Part shown: piece after piece, positions 1-4,937 of the stretch
How the letters are laid out: each line of letters begins with the position of its first letter
Numbering within the stretch: position 1 is the first letter of the stretch
Assembly (NCBI GenBank): GCA_015492875.1
Contig: WGEI01000542.1
Span: 1 to 5,590 of the forward strand
Origin: Anaerolineae bacterium
GTDB lineage: Bacteria > Chloroflexota > Anaerolineae > Aggregatilineales > Phototrophicaceae
DNA length: 5,590 nucleotides
Direction: 5' to 3'
Notes under the pieces: model-generated
Told to the model about the DNA's origin: nothing
Seen by the model: the letters and a program-made list of their open reading frames with translations, nothing else
The model's database searches: none
Program-made: the position numbers and the translations under genes

Positions 1-233
1 CGTTTCAACTGGTCAATAAATGCCCAGCCGTCCATAGCAGGCATGTTGAGGTCAGAAATGATGATGTCAATATCGGTCTGTGCGAGTATTCGTAGTGCTT
101 CTTGTACGTCAAATGCTTCGAAAACCGTTGCGCCATAACGCTGCAGTAATGTTGATGCCAAAATCAGTCCATCAGGATTGTCATCAACAATGAGGACTTT
201 GTAGTTGTTGAGTGATAGGTTGTAAGATGTCAT
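1..233 (-). CDS. Response regulator receiver domain protein, C-terminus cut by window edge
   Basis: The visible 77 codons form the first two thirds of a CheY-like receiver domain, which accepts a phosphoryl group from a histidine kinase. Seen: a first strand KVLIVDD with the acidic pair D17-D18, then the phosphoacceptor motif ISDLNMPAMDGW with D61 as the likely phosphorylated aspartate and the usual MPxMDG loop after it. The Thr/Ser and Lys of the switch region would lie beyond the window edge, so it cannot be said whether this is a single-domain regulator or carries an output domain. The ATG at 233 is supported by AGGTG at 241-245, 7 bases upstream. The receiver core starts about 11 residues in, normal for the family. 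It has its own promoter and is separated from the upstream gene by a terminator, so it is probably not co-transcribed with that gene. No kinase is visible. Confidence 0.93.
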   Translation of the reverse strand, partial: MTSYNLSLNNYKVLIVDDNPDGLILASTLLQRYGATVFEAFDVQEALRILAQTDIDIIISDLNMPAMDGWAFIDQLK

Positions 234-280
234 GATGCTACACCTATATAATGTTTCGAAATATTTCATTCGATACATGC

Positions 281-312
281 ATTATATCACGGAAACCGCT
301 TTCTATTGGCAA
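281..312 (-). promoter_or_regulatory. Candidate promoter of the response regulator gene
   Basis: On the minus strand there is a perfect TATAAT (281-286) preceded by TGA, giving an extended -10 (TGnTATAAT). A TTGCCA box (307-312, 5 of 6 to TTGACA) lies 20 bases upstream. That spacing is longer than the usual 17, but an extended -10 reduces the need for a well-placed -35. Transcription would start about 40 bases before the ATG. The site lies downstream of the terminator of the preceding gene. Confidence 0.5.
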
Positions 313-331
313 AAAACTGTAAAAATTCCAT

Positions 332-371
332 AAAAAAGTAGAGGCTGAGATGCTTATGTATCTCAGCCTTT
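332..371 (-). terminator. Rho-independent terminator of the triple-repeat secreted protein gene
   Basis: A perfect 10-bp stem (342-351 with 360-369) encloses an 8-base loop and can be extended by a G-T and an A-T pair. Read on the minus strand it is followed within four bases by six T (337-332), with a second T run at 325-321. It lies 48 bases past the stop at 419. On the plus strand the bases after the stem are only weakly T-rich, so the minus direction is favoured. Confidence 0.8.
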
Positions 372-418
372 GATACTTTGTTGTTCGTATGGTGGTTTGC
401 GATTAAATGGGCTTAGGG

Positions 419-1939
419 CTAATTGGTATAGCGCACACTATTGAGAATAGCGGCAATTGTTTCTTGTTGCGTGGTGAAATCGCCCAGCACAATCACGCTA
501 GTGGTATTCACACCATCACTGAATACAATGATGATGGCATTCGTCGTAGCGCCTAATTGCTCTTTGGGGACGACACCGCTGTAGGCTTCCATACCTGTTA
601 GCGGTCTGTAGGGGATAGGGGCAATATCCACCCCAAATTGCTCCTTTAGGCGGTTGAACACCACAGGCGGCGGCGCATTTTCTGGCAGGCCAATGTTGAT
701 TAATGTGTTGGCTGGCTGGAAGAACAGCATGACATTGCCATCTTGTGCCAGCAGCGGGTCATTTTCAGCCCCTGTTAACTCTCGTGAAGAGCCTAAACGG
801 AATGATTCTCCATCATTATCAACAATTACCCACCCCTCTGGATAACGCACAGAGAAGTTGCCTAAGCGGAAGCGCCCGCGCAACGGGTTATCATCGTCGA
901 CAACTTCCTCAGGTAGCTCCCGCAATGGGCCGATACTTTTCAGCACTTCCACAAAATCATCGCGCAGGGTTTCGTAGTCACCAATGAAGCCAACCATGAC
1001 AATTTGCCCTGCTGTGCGCAAAAAGACAAAGTGCACATCCGCCACAAGCCCCATATCTGCGCCCGGCACGGTAAAAGTAACTGCTGGTGTATTCAGCCCT
1101 TCATAAGGCGCAATCTCAACCTCGACTGGCAATAGTTGGCTCATCACAAAGGCAGCTTCTTCTGGCGTGGCATCTGGGGAAATGTTAAACGCAGCCAAGC
1201 CCTCAATGCCTTGAATGCCGATAATCCCTTGTCCCGGTTGTTGTAACAGGGTATCTGTGCCATCGGTGATATTGGGGTCTGTAGTAACCTCAATTGTGCC
1301 AGCGTTGATGCGTGGTGTCCATCCATCTGGATAGCGAATGCTCAAGCCAATAGTTGGGGCATTGTAGATATTGGGTAATGTGCTGGTGTCTTCAAAGGGG
1401 ATATAGCGCACTGTTTGGAGCATTGCATCCAGCGTATTTTCAAACCCGACGAAGTCACCGCCAAATGCGAAAATGACCATCTGCTCATCGACACTGAAAG
1501 CCACCACTTTCAGTGGATATTCCAGATTAGCCCCAGCATTGGGGTAGGTAGCATAAAAGCCAACCAAATCTCCCGAAATATATTCACCCTGCTCATCAGG
1601 TGTCACTTCTGCAAAGTCACTGAAGCTCTCCACCGCCGTTTGCGGGGTTTCGGTATCAAACCCAATGCGTGCAATCAGCGAGGGCTGTAAAAACTGTACG
1701 ATGACGTAACCCGGTTCGTTCAATAGCGGGGAAGTAGAGGTGGTCACATCTGGGTGATTAGTAATCGTAGGGATACTAGCCCCTTCTTGTATCACCCAGT
1801 CCGACGGATAGTTGATGCTTAGCGTGCCATCATCCGTTGTATAGGTGTTGGTTAAATCTTCCTGTGCAATGGCAGGCAAAGCCAGAACGAAGCTAGATAG
1901 CATGGCTATGATGACTAGCCAGCGAAAGCGCAAAGTCAT
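419..1939 (-). CDS. Secreted protein with three tandem PsbP/Mog1-like repeats
   Basis: This is a 506-residue exported protein of unknown function. Residues 1-25 form a Sec signal peptide: basic n-region (R4, R6), hydrophobic core, and a probable signal peptidase I site AIA|QE after A25. There is no lipobox and no later membrane segment. The rest is three copies of one domain, about 30-183, 190-343 and 352-505. Each copy has S-x-x-YP-x-x-W near its start (YPSDW 44-48, YPDGW 203-207, YPEGW 366-370), a PLL/TLL turn followed by G about 24-26 residues later (71-77, 230-236, 395-401), and a G-D-(F/Y) turn about 113-116 residues after the Trp (161, 320, 486). The third element leads into a final helix ending in (S/T)VRY or SIG. 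The YP-x-W start and closing helix resemble the PsbP/Mog1/DUF1795-type alpha-beta sandwich; that link is inferred. The start is well supported by AAGGAG at 1948-1953, 8 bases from the ATG. It is probably transcribed alone. An acidic linker (EEVVDDD, 344-350) separates copies two and three. Confidence 0.9.
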   Translation of the reverse strand: MTLRFRWLVIIAMLSSFVLALPAIAQEDLTNTYTTDDGTLSINYPSDWVIQEGASIPTITNHPDVTTSTSPLLNEPGYVIVQFLQPSLIARIGFDTETPQTAVESFSDFAEVTPDEQGEYISGDLVGFYATYPNAGANLEYPLKVVAFSVDEQMVIFAFGGDFVGFENTLDAMLQTVRYIPFEDTSTLPNIYNAPTIGLSIRYPDGWTPRINAGTIEVTTDPNITDGTDTLLQQPGQGIIGIQGIEGLAAFNISPDATPEEAAFVMSQLLPVEVEIAPYEGLNTPAVTFTVPGADMGLVADVHFVFLRTAGQIVMVGFIGDYETLRDDFVEVLKSIGPLRELPEEVVDDDNPLRGRFRLGNFSVRYPEGWVIVDNDGESFRLGSSRELTGAENDPLLAQDGNVMLFFQPANTLINIGLPENAPPPVVFNRLKEQFGVDIAPIPYRPLTGMEAYSGVVPKEQLGATTNAIIIVFSDGVNTTSVIVLGDFTTQQETIAAILNSVRYTN

Positions 1940-2053
1940 AAGTTAAGCTCCTTAAACAATATTGACTTGACAATCTCAACATACCCTCAAAATCTTAGCG
2001 GAATGTTGCGGTTTATCGCGTTTTGATTGTAAACGCCGCTACAGACTTAAACT

Positions 2054-2059
2054 AGTATA
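2054..2059 (-). promoter_or_regulatory. Possible -10 element for the triple-repeat protein gene
   Basis: TATACT on the minus strand (5 of 6 to consensus) lies about 115 bases before the start codon at 1939. The hexamer 17 bases upstream (AACTCA) is a poor -35. A good TTGACC at 2090-2095 has only TATTCA at the right distance. I cannot choose between them, so the promoter of this gene is not settled. The rest of 1954-2099 shows no gene or obvious structure. Confidence 0.22.
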
Positions 2060-2099
2060 GCTCTTGTGAATACCACTGAGTTTGATTGGGGTCAACTTG

Positions 2100-2128
2100 T
2101 TGGCGCGCTCTGATTTCTGTGCTATGCT
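2100..2128 (+). promoter_or_regulatory. Promoter driving the candidate small RNA
   Basis: TTGGCG (2100-2105, 4 of 6) and TATGCT (2123-2128, 4 of 6) are separated by exactly 17 bases. The -10 is preceded by TGC, giving the extended form TGnTATGCT. The predicted start is near 2135, only about five bases before the closing helix of the fold at 2140-2249. No protein gene of normal size lies downstream on this strand before 3321, so the promoter fits a short non-coding or leader-type transcript. Confidence 0.5.
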
Positions 2129-2150
2129 TTAGGCATCTGTTAGACAAGTG

Positions 2151-2210
2151 AAAGGAGGTGATCGACATATGTTAGGTCATAAGGGGGTGTCCCCGAGTTA
2201 GCATCACCTC
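2151..2210 (+). promoter_or_regulatory. Extended Shine-Dalgarno and its internal anti-SD partner
   Basis: AAAGGAGGTGATC (2151-2163) is complementary over 13 bases to the usual 3' end of bacterial 16S rRNA (GATCACCTCCTTT). That is far longer than an ordinary ribosome binding site. An ATG follows at 2169, 10 bases after GGAGG. Downstream, ATCACCTC (2203-2210) repeats the 16S tail itself and can pair with eight bases of the SD. The SD can therefore be either free for a ribosome or hidden in the RNA. This is a plausible translation switch or ribosome-binding RNA element. The actual 16S sequence of this organism is not in the window. Confidence 0.45.
2169..2201 (+). CDS. Possible 10-residue peptide frame (MLGHKGVSPS)
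   Basis: An ATG correctly spaced from the very strong SD at 2151-2163 opens ten codons ending in TAG at 2199-2201. The frame runs through hairpin P3, and its stop is two bases before the 3' strand of P2, so a ribosome translating it would disrupt the P2 pairing. That layout is known from leader peptides, but no regulated gene follows on this strand. The peptide has no recognisable motif. The codons may exist only by chance inside a structured RNA. Confidence 0.25.
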   Translation: MLGHKGVSPS

Positions 2211-2250
2211 AGGTGAGTGTCCTTCGGGGGCGCTCCCGGAATTGTCTAAG

Positions 2251-2288
2251 GAGCGGCCATGCTGTGATAGTATGGCCGCTCGCCGTTT
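2251..2288 (+). terminator. Perfect 10-bp hairpin, probable end of the small RNA
   Basis: GAGCGGCCAT (2251-2260) pairs perfectly with ATGGCCGCTC (2272-2281) over an 11-base loop. After it comes GCCGTTTAG on the plus strand, a weak T run. On the minus strand, where it lies just past the lipoprotein stop at 2287, the following bases are not T-rich either. It may stop transcription from both sides without a good T tract, or be a stabilising 3' hairpin. Confidence 0.4.
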
Positions 2289-3117
2289 AGCACCCAAAGG
2301 GAATGCTCAAGTTTGGCGCTTGCCCAATGTCAAAAACATCATAACGGATAATCACCGACCCGCTCACCGGCAATTGGCTCTCTCCGCCAAATATGACCAC
2401 ATTCTCAACATCTAAGTTCAGCCAAAATCGAATTACAGCTTGATGCTCTGGCGAATACCATAACTCGCCGCTGATATAGATAATTTTACCGCCATCGGCT
2501 AAGGGGCGGATATTGGGGAATACTAGCGCTGTGGGGTCAAAATTATAGCGCCATACCTGTTGCCCGTTGATAACACTCGGCGGGTCTCCCGATGCTGTTG
2601 CCCGTTGCACCCCGCCAATGAGACCACCAGCAGTTAAATCCGCAACCGCCTCGCCCATCGCTGTCGTTTCAGTCTGGCAAACATCATCAATTAACAAAAA
2701 GACATCAGGGCCAAGCCGCACCCCTTCTAACTTTGTTTGCCCTTCCGTGCCCAACAAACCGCCAGAGGTATTGATGAGCACCCGCCTTGCCGATGCGAGA
2801 TGGTTATATTCCACCTGTACACTGGTTTCAATATGCGCTGTGCGTGGGGTGCGGGAGAATACGCCATCAAAGATGAGCAGGGCTTCATAGCGCCAGCCAT
2901 CTAGCTGGTCAAGGCCTATATCGATTTGGGGCAACACTAATTCGCTAAAGCCCTCTGGCGGGGCATTTTGTGTTTGCTCTAGTGCAGTGGCTGCTGCATC
3001 AATGTTAGAAATTGGTGTAGGTAAGTCTTCTAATCCCAATCGCTCTTGGCAAGCCGCAATTAAGAGCATGGTCAATAGGCATGTTACACTGTAGCTGATA
3101 TATCGTAGTCGTCTCAT
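2287..3117 (-). CDS. Lipoprotein, LppX/LolA-like type
   Basis: This is a 276-residue exported lipoprotein of unknown ligand. The start chosen is the ATG at 3117. It gives a textbook type II signal peptide: MRRLR n-region, hydrophobic core, and lipobox I-A-A-C with C23 as the lipidated residue. The frame stays open to 3249, but the extra 44 residues would bury the signal peptide and would cover the promoters of both divergent genes. No clear SD precedes 3117 or the nearby ATG at 3126. After a Pro/Ala/Gln-rich linker (about 24-60), the mature part has strand-rich segments and the features INGQQVWRY (183-191) and GELWYSPEHQAVIRFWLNLD (217-236). These resemble the lipid-binding LppX/LprG or LolA-type half-barrel proteins; this is inference from pattern, not a firm assignment. 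C147 and the very last residue, C276, could form a disulfide outside the cell. It is probably monocistronic. Confidence 0.85.
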   Translation of the reverse strand: MRRLRYISYSVTCLLTMLLIAACQERLGLEDLPTPISNIDAAATALEQTQNAPPEGFSELVLPQIDIGLDQLDGWRYEALLIFDGVFSRTPRTAHIETSVQVEYNHLASARRVLINTSGGLLGTEGQTKLEGVRLGPDVFLLIDDVCQTETTAMGEAVADLTAGGLIGGVQRATASGDPPSVINGQQVWRYNFDPTALVFPNIRPLADGGKIIYISGELWYSPEHQAVIRFWLNLDVENVVIFGGESQLPVSGSVIIRYDVFDIGQAPNLSIPFGC

Positions 3118-3134
3118 GGTGAGCATTGTAACCA

Positions 3135-3160
3135 GCTTATGCTGATAAGCAAGTATCAGC
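3135..3160 (-). promoter_or_regulatory. Two overlapping, mutually exclusive hairpins before the lipoprotein gene
   Basis: GCTTAT (3135-3140) pairs with ATAAGC (3145-3150) over four bases. GCTGATA (3141-3147) pairs with TATCAGC (3154-3160) over six. Both are perfect and share 3141-3150, so only one can form at a time. They lie 18-43 bases before the ATG, inside the predicted 5' leader. They could be alternative leader structures or an operator with dyad symmetry. Confidence 0.3.
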
Positions 3161-3186
3161 GAACAAAAGTACGGCGAAAATTTCAG

Positions 3187-3217
3187 ATTATGGTATGATA
3201 ACTGCACAAACTTGCAA
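3187..3217 (-). promoter_or_regulatory. Candidate promoter of the lipoprotein gene
   Basis: On the minus strand CATAAT (3187-3192, 5 of 6) lies 19 bases after TTGCAA (3212-3217, 4 of 6). The spacing is slightly long. The implied start, near 3180, gives a leader of about 63 bases and agrees with the short start choice at 3117. Confidence 0.35.
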
Positions 3218-3234
3218 AAGTTCTTGTACTTAGC

Positions 3235-3263
3235 TAGACATTGCTGCATACAAACGTTATACT
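3235..3263 (+). promoter_or_regulatory. Promoter of the PHAX-domain gene
   Basis: TAGACA (3235-3240, 5 of 6 to TTGACA) and TATACT (3258-3263, 5 of 6 to TATAAT) are separated by exactly 17 bases, the best-matched promoter in the window. Transcription should start near 3270, about 50 bases before the chosen ATG at 3321. It is back-to-back with the lipoprotein promoter. Confidence 0.65.
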
Positions 3264-3320
3264 TGAGCGTGCCAAAGGTAAGGGCGTTTGTATTTTAGCA
3301 GGAGGGTAGGACCCGGGGAA

Positions 3321-4190
3321 ATGGGCCAGATGAATGAGCAACAAACAAATACCCCTAGTACAGATGAAGTGAATAAGCAAGAAATCCCCCCCAATGATCC
3401 ATGGCTATCGCCGGATGAGGCCGTTGTCGATTTAGGCCCAATGCCAGAGCAGATGAGCGATGAAGAGCGCAAAGCGCGCATTGAAGCCTTTGCCATGCGG
3501 GTTGCGGAAAAACTAGGGGAATCGGATGATATGCCGCTTGGCCAGTTGCGGAAACTGACTGAGCTTTGTGGCGAAGATTTTATCAATAAAGTTTTGCGTA
3601 AAACCGCCGAAGTAGAAGCCAAAGGTGGCCTGTTGACCCATGATGGGACGCGCCGCCGTAGCGTTGGCGGTACGTTCTTCTTCCTCGCTAAACGCCGCAT
3701 GCCTTATACCGCTTTTACGATTATTTACCCTGACCAAAACTACCCCGGCGATCCCCCCAAGAAAAAACGCACTGATGATAAACCGAAGAAACAGGGGCAA
3801 AAAGGGAAAGGCAAAGGGGGGAAAGGCGGTAAAGGAGCAAAGGGTAAAGGTAAACCAAAAGGCAAGGGTGCGCCTAAGGGTAAAGCCCCCCGCCAGCAAA
3901 AAAGCCCGCGCCCCCAACAGCGCGATAATCAACCTGAGCGCAAACGGACGCACCGTCCGCCACCTGCTCCACGCCAGCAAGTTAATGTGCCCGATTTAAG
4001 TCCTGCCGCCCCGCCACAGGTTGCCGCCAAGTTGAAACAGCTCATGATTGCTGCCGAGACTTTCCGTAAGAAAATCGCTTCATTAGAGGCGAAACCCCCC
4101 GACCAGCGCTTCGGGCTAGAATCTACCCGTAAGTTATTGGCCAATACCGAACGGCAAATTGAAGACCTGAAGAAACGGTATGCCAAATAA
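3321..4190 (+). CDS. PHAX-type RNA-binding domain protein with Lys/Gly-rich tail
   Basis: This 289-residue, very basic cytoplasmic protein probably binds RNA. Residues 1-47 are acidic and Pro-rich. Residues 48-137 match the RNA-binding domain of the eukaryotic snRNA export adaptor PHAX: an RVAEKLGE helix, then TAEVEAKGG, then the signature DGTRRRSVGGTFFFL (108-122). Human PHAX has TAEVEQNGG followed by NGSRRRTPGGVF at the same place. Residues 147-190 are almost all Lys, Gly and Pro (GKGKGGKGGKG), followed by an Arg/Gln/Pro-rich stretch to about 220. Residues 234-288 look like a helical, possibly coiled-coil, hairpin (AAKLKQLMIAAETFRKKI and TRKLLANTERQIEDLKKRY). In eukaryotes PHAX binds U snRNA; the bacterial target is unknown, and rRNA or small RNA is a guess. 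Starts at TTG 3288, ATG 3321 and ATG 3330 share the frame; 3321 has AGGA 9 bases upstream, 3330 has GGGGA 10 bases upstream. It has its own promoter and terminator. Confidence 0.88.
   Translation: MGQMNEQQTNTPSTDEVNKQEIPPNDPWLSPDEAVVDLGPMPEQMSDEERKARIEAFAMRVAEKLGESDDMPLGQLRKLTELCGEDFINKVLRKTAEVEAKGGLLTHDGTRRRSVGGTFFFLAKRRMPYTAFTIIYPDQNYPGDPPKKKRTDDKPKKQGQKGKGKGGKGGKGAKGKGKPKGKGAPKGKAPRQQKSPRPQQRDNQPERKRTHRPPPAPRQQVNVPDLSPAAPPQVAAKLKQLMIAAETFRKKIASLEAKPPDQRFGLESTRKLLANTERQIEDLKKRYAK
3759..3887 (+). repeat. Lys/Gly low-complexity coding tract
   Basis: About 43 codons made mostly of AAA/AAG and GGN give a purine-rich plus strand with irregular repeats of the type GGYAAAGG. It encodes the basic tail of the PHAX-type protein (KGKG, GGKGGKG, KPKGKGAPKGK). 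There is no exact tandem unit, so it looks like protein-level low complexity rather than a DNA satellite. Such tails usually bind nucleic acid through charge. Confidence 0.7.
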
Positions 4191-4211
4191 GCTTGTGTGT
4201 TGAAATAGACT

Positions 4212-4237
4212 GCCCTACCAGACACGGTAGGGCTTTT
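4212..4237 (+). terminator. Rho-independent terminator between convergent genes
   Basis: GCCCTACC (4212-4219) pairs perfectly with GGTAGGGC (4226-4233) over a six-base loop and is followed at once by TTTT, 22 bases after the PHAX-gene stop. On the other strand the hairpin lies just past the stop at 4241 but is followed by a poor T tract, so it may serve the minus gene weakly as well. Confidence 0.85.
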
Positions 4238-4240
4238 GGG

Positions 4241-4876
4241 TTAGTGTTGGAAGGCAATGCCCCAGATGAAACGCACGTAAAAGCCGCCAACTTTCACCCT
4301 ATCTCGATGTGGCGTTGTTATTGGGGTGGTATAACGCGGATGAACATAACCAGCACGGAGGCCGATAAATAACCTAATAGGCCCTAGCTTAGGGATAAAA
4401 TCGAGACCCAGCCCGATATGTTGTACAATGGCGCTTAGTTCTGTTCGTAGCGGCTCTAAATTGCGCTCGTCGCCAATCCCCTCTTTTTTCTCGGTGTGAA
4501 TAGCGCTACTGGTGCCGCCAATGCCCAACAGAGGATAAAAGCGAAACAGACGATTCTTTTTCCAGACATAACCGATATTGAATTCACCATACCCATAGCC
4601 AAAGCTAGTGATATAAGCGCCACGCTGCATTTGGCCACCACGCCCTTCCCCGCTCATATCGAGGAATAGGCGGCCTATCGTCAGCAATAAACCGCCCTCA
4701 CCACCATGACGACGCTCTGGCACTGGTGGCAAATCGCGGTTTTGGAGCACTGTGTTATAGTCATCGGCATCAATTAACGCATTGCCGTTGTAATTATAGA
4801 GGCCAAAGCTCACATTGGGTATGCGAGTGCTGTTATCCTTTTGCGGCTCTTTATTCTGCCGCTTACCTTTTGCCAT
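4241..4876 (-). CDS. Beta-barrel-like protein of unknown function, no signal peptide
   Basis: I do not recognise this 211-residue protein. Residues 1-60 are hydrophilic (MAKGKRQNKEPQ start, ending in PPVPERRHGGEG). From 61 on it is a run of Gly- and aromatic-rich amphipathic strands: 61-74 (GGLLLTIGRLFLDM), 86-105 (GAYITSFGYGYGEFNIGYVW), 110-122 (LFRFYPLLGIGGT), 147-160 (SAIVQHIGLGLDF), 166-178 (PIRLFIGLRAGYV) and 195-209 (KVGGFYVRFIWGIAF). This pattern, with a C-terminal aromatic strand, is typical of small outer-membrane barrels. Yet the N-terminus has no signal peptide, and a TAA six codons upstream excludes a longer in-frame start. It may instead be a soluble barrel. The SD is weak (AGGTG, about four bases before the ATG). 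It follows the hydratase gene by 61 bases on the same strand and could be co-transcribed or use the promoter at 4905-4933. Confidence 0.75.
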   Translation of the reverse strand: MAKGKRQNKEPQKDNSTRIPNVSFGLYNYNGNALIDADDYNTVLQNRDLPPVPERRHGGEGGLLLTIGRLFLDMSGEGRGGQMQRGAYITSFGYGYGEFNIGYVWKKNRLFRFYPLLGIGGTSSAIHTEKKEGIGDERNLEPLRTELSAIVQHIGLGLDFIPKLGPIRLFIGLRAGYVHPRYTTPITTPHRDRVKVGGFYVRFIWGIAFQH

Positions 4877-4904
4877 AGCCCACCTACGCCATTATTGATA
4901 TACC

Positions 4905-4933
4905 GTTATAGCCAGTATACACCTATCCGTGAA
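4905..4933 (-). promoter_or_regulatory. Candidate promoter of the barrel-like gene
   Basis: On the minus strand TTCACG (4928-4933, 4 of 6) and TATAAC (4905-4910, 5 of 6) are 17 bases apart. This fills most of the 61-base gap after the hydratase stop and would give a leader of about 22 bases. Read-through from the hydratase gene remains possible, since no terminator hairpin is visible in the gap. Confidence 0.4.
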
Positions 4934-4937
4934 TGTC

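Larger units (their letters stand above)
2135..2281 (+). ncRNA. Candidate structured small RNA, family not recognised
   Basis: The segment folds by perfect or near-perfect helices. P1 is TTAGACAA (2140-2147) with TTGTCTAA (2242-2249), 8 bp, closing the whole fold. P2 is GAGGTGAT (2155-2162) with ATCACCTC (2203-2210), 8 bp. P3, inside P2, is GGGG/CCCC with a four-base loop (2183-2194). P4 is 2215-2222 with 2228-2235 over a UUCG-type loop and includes two G-T pairs. P1, P2 and P4 meet in a three-way junction. A separate 10-bp hairpin (2251-2260 with 2272-2281) follows P1 directly and may end the transcript. A promoter places the 5' end near 2135. I considered 6S, SRP, tmRNA and the common riboswitches and none matched from memory, so no family name is given. 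It could instead be a leader controlling the 10-codon frame inside it, or remnant DNA with chance pairing, though several independent helices plus a well-placed promoter make chance less likely. Confidence 0.5.

Noticed and set aside
258..267. 10-bp palindrome GAAATATTTC before the response regulator gene
   Set aside because: It is short and AT-rich and lies in the predicted leader; with no second copy in the window, it cannot be supported as an operator.
654..987. Overlapping plus-strand frames of 63 and 80 codons inside the triple-repeat gene
   Set aside because: They lie antisense to a well-supported gene, with no ribosome binding site or recognisable motif.
2151..2163. Fragment of a reversed 16S rRNA gene, because of the exact match to the complement of its 3' end
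   Set aside because: The match stops after 13 bases; the bases that follow are not those of the 16S 3' region.
2213..2290. 25-codon GTG frame running through P4 and the 3' hairpin
   Set aside because: It has no proper ribosome binding site, and its sequence is dictated by the hairpins.
3118..3249. 44-residue upstream extension of the lipoprotein frame
   Set aside because: It would bury the clear lipoprotein signal peptide, has unusual Cys/Tyr/Phe-rich composition, and overlaps the promoters of both divergent genes.
3288..3320. TTG start extending the PHAX-type protein by 11 residues
   Set aside because: TTG is a rare start, the added residues lie outside the conserved domain, and they read through an AGGAGG-rich stretch that looks like untranslated leader. 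It is not excluded.
3257..3980. Open frames of 147 and 155 codons on the minus strand opposite the PHAX-type gene
   Set aside because: They are antisense to a domain-bearing gene, and their Arg/Leu/Phe-rich composition is the reverse reading of its Lys/Gly tract.
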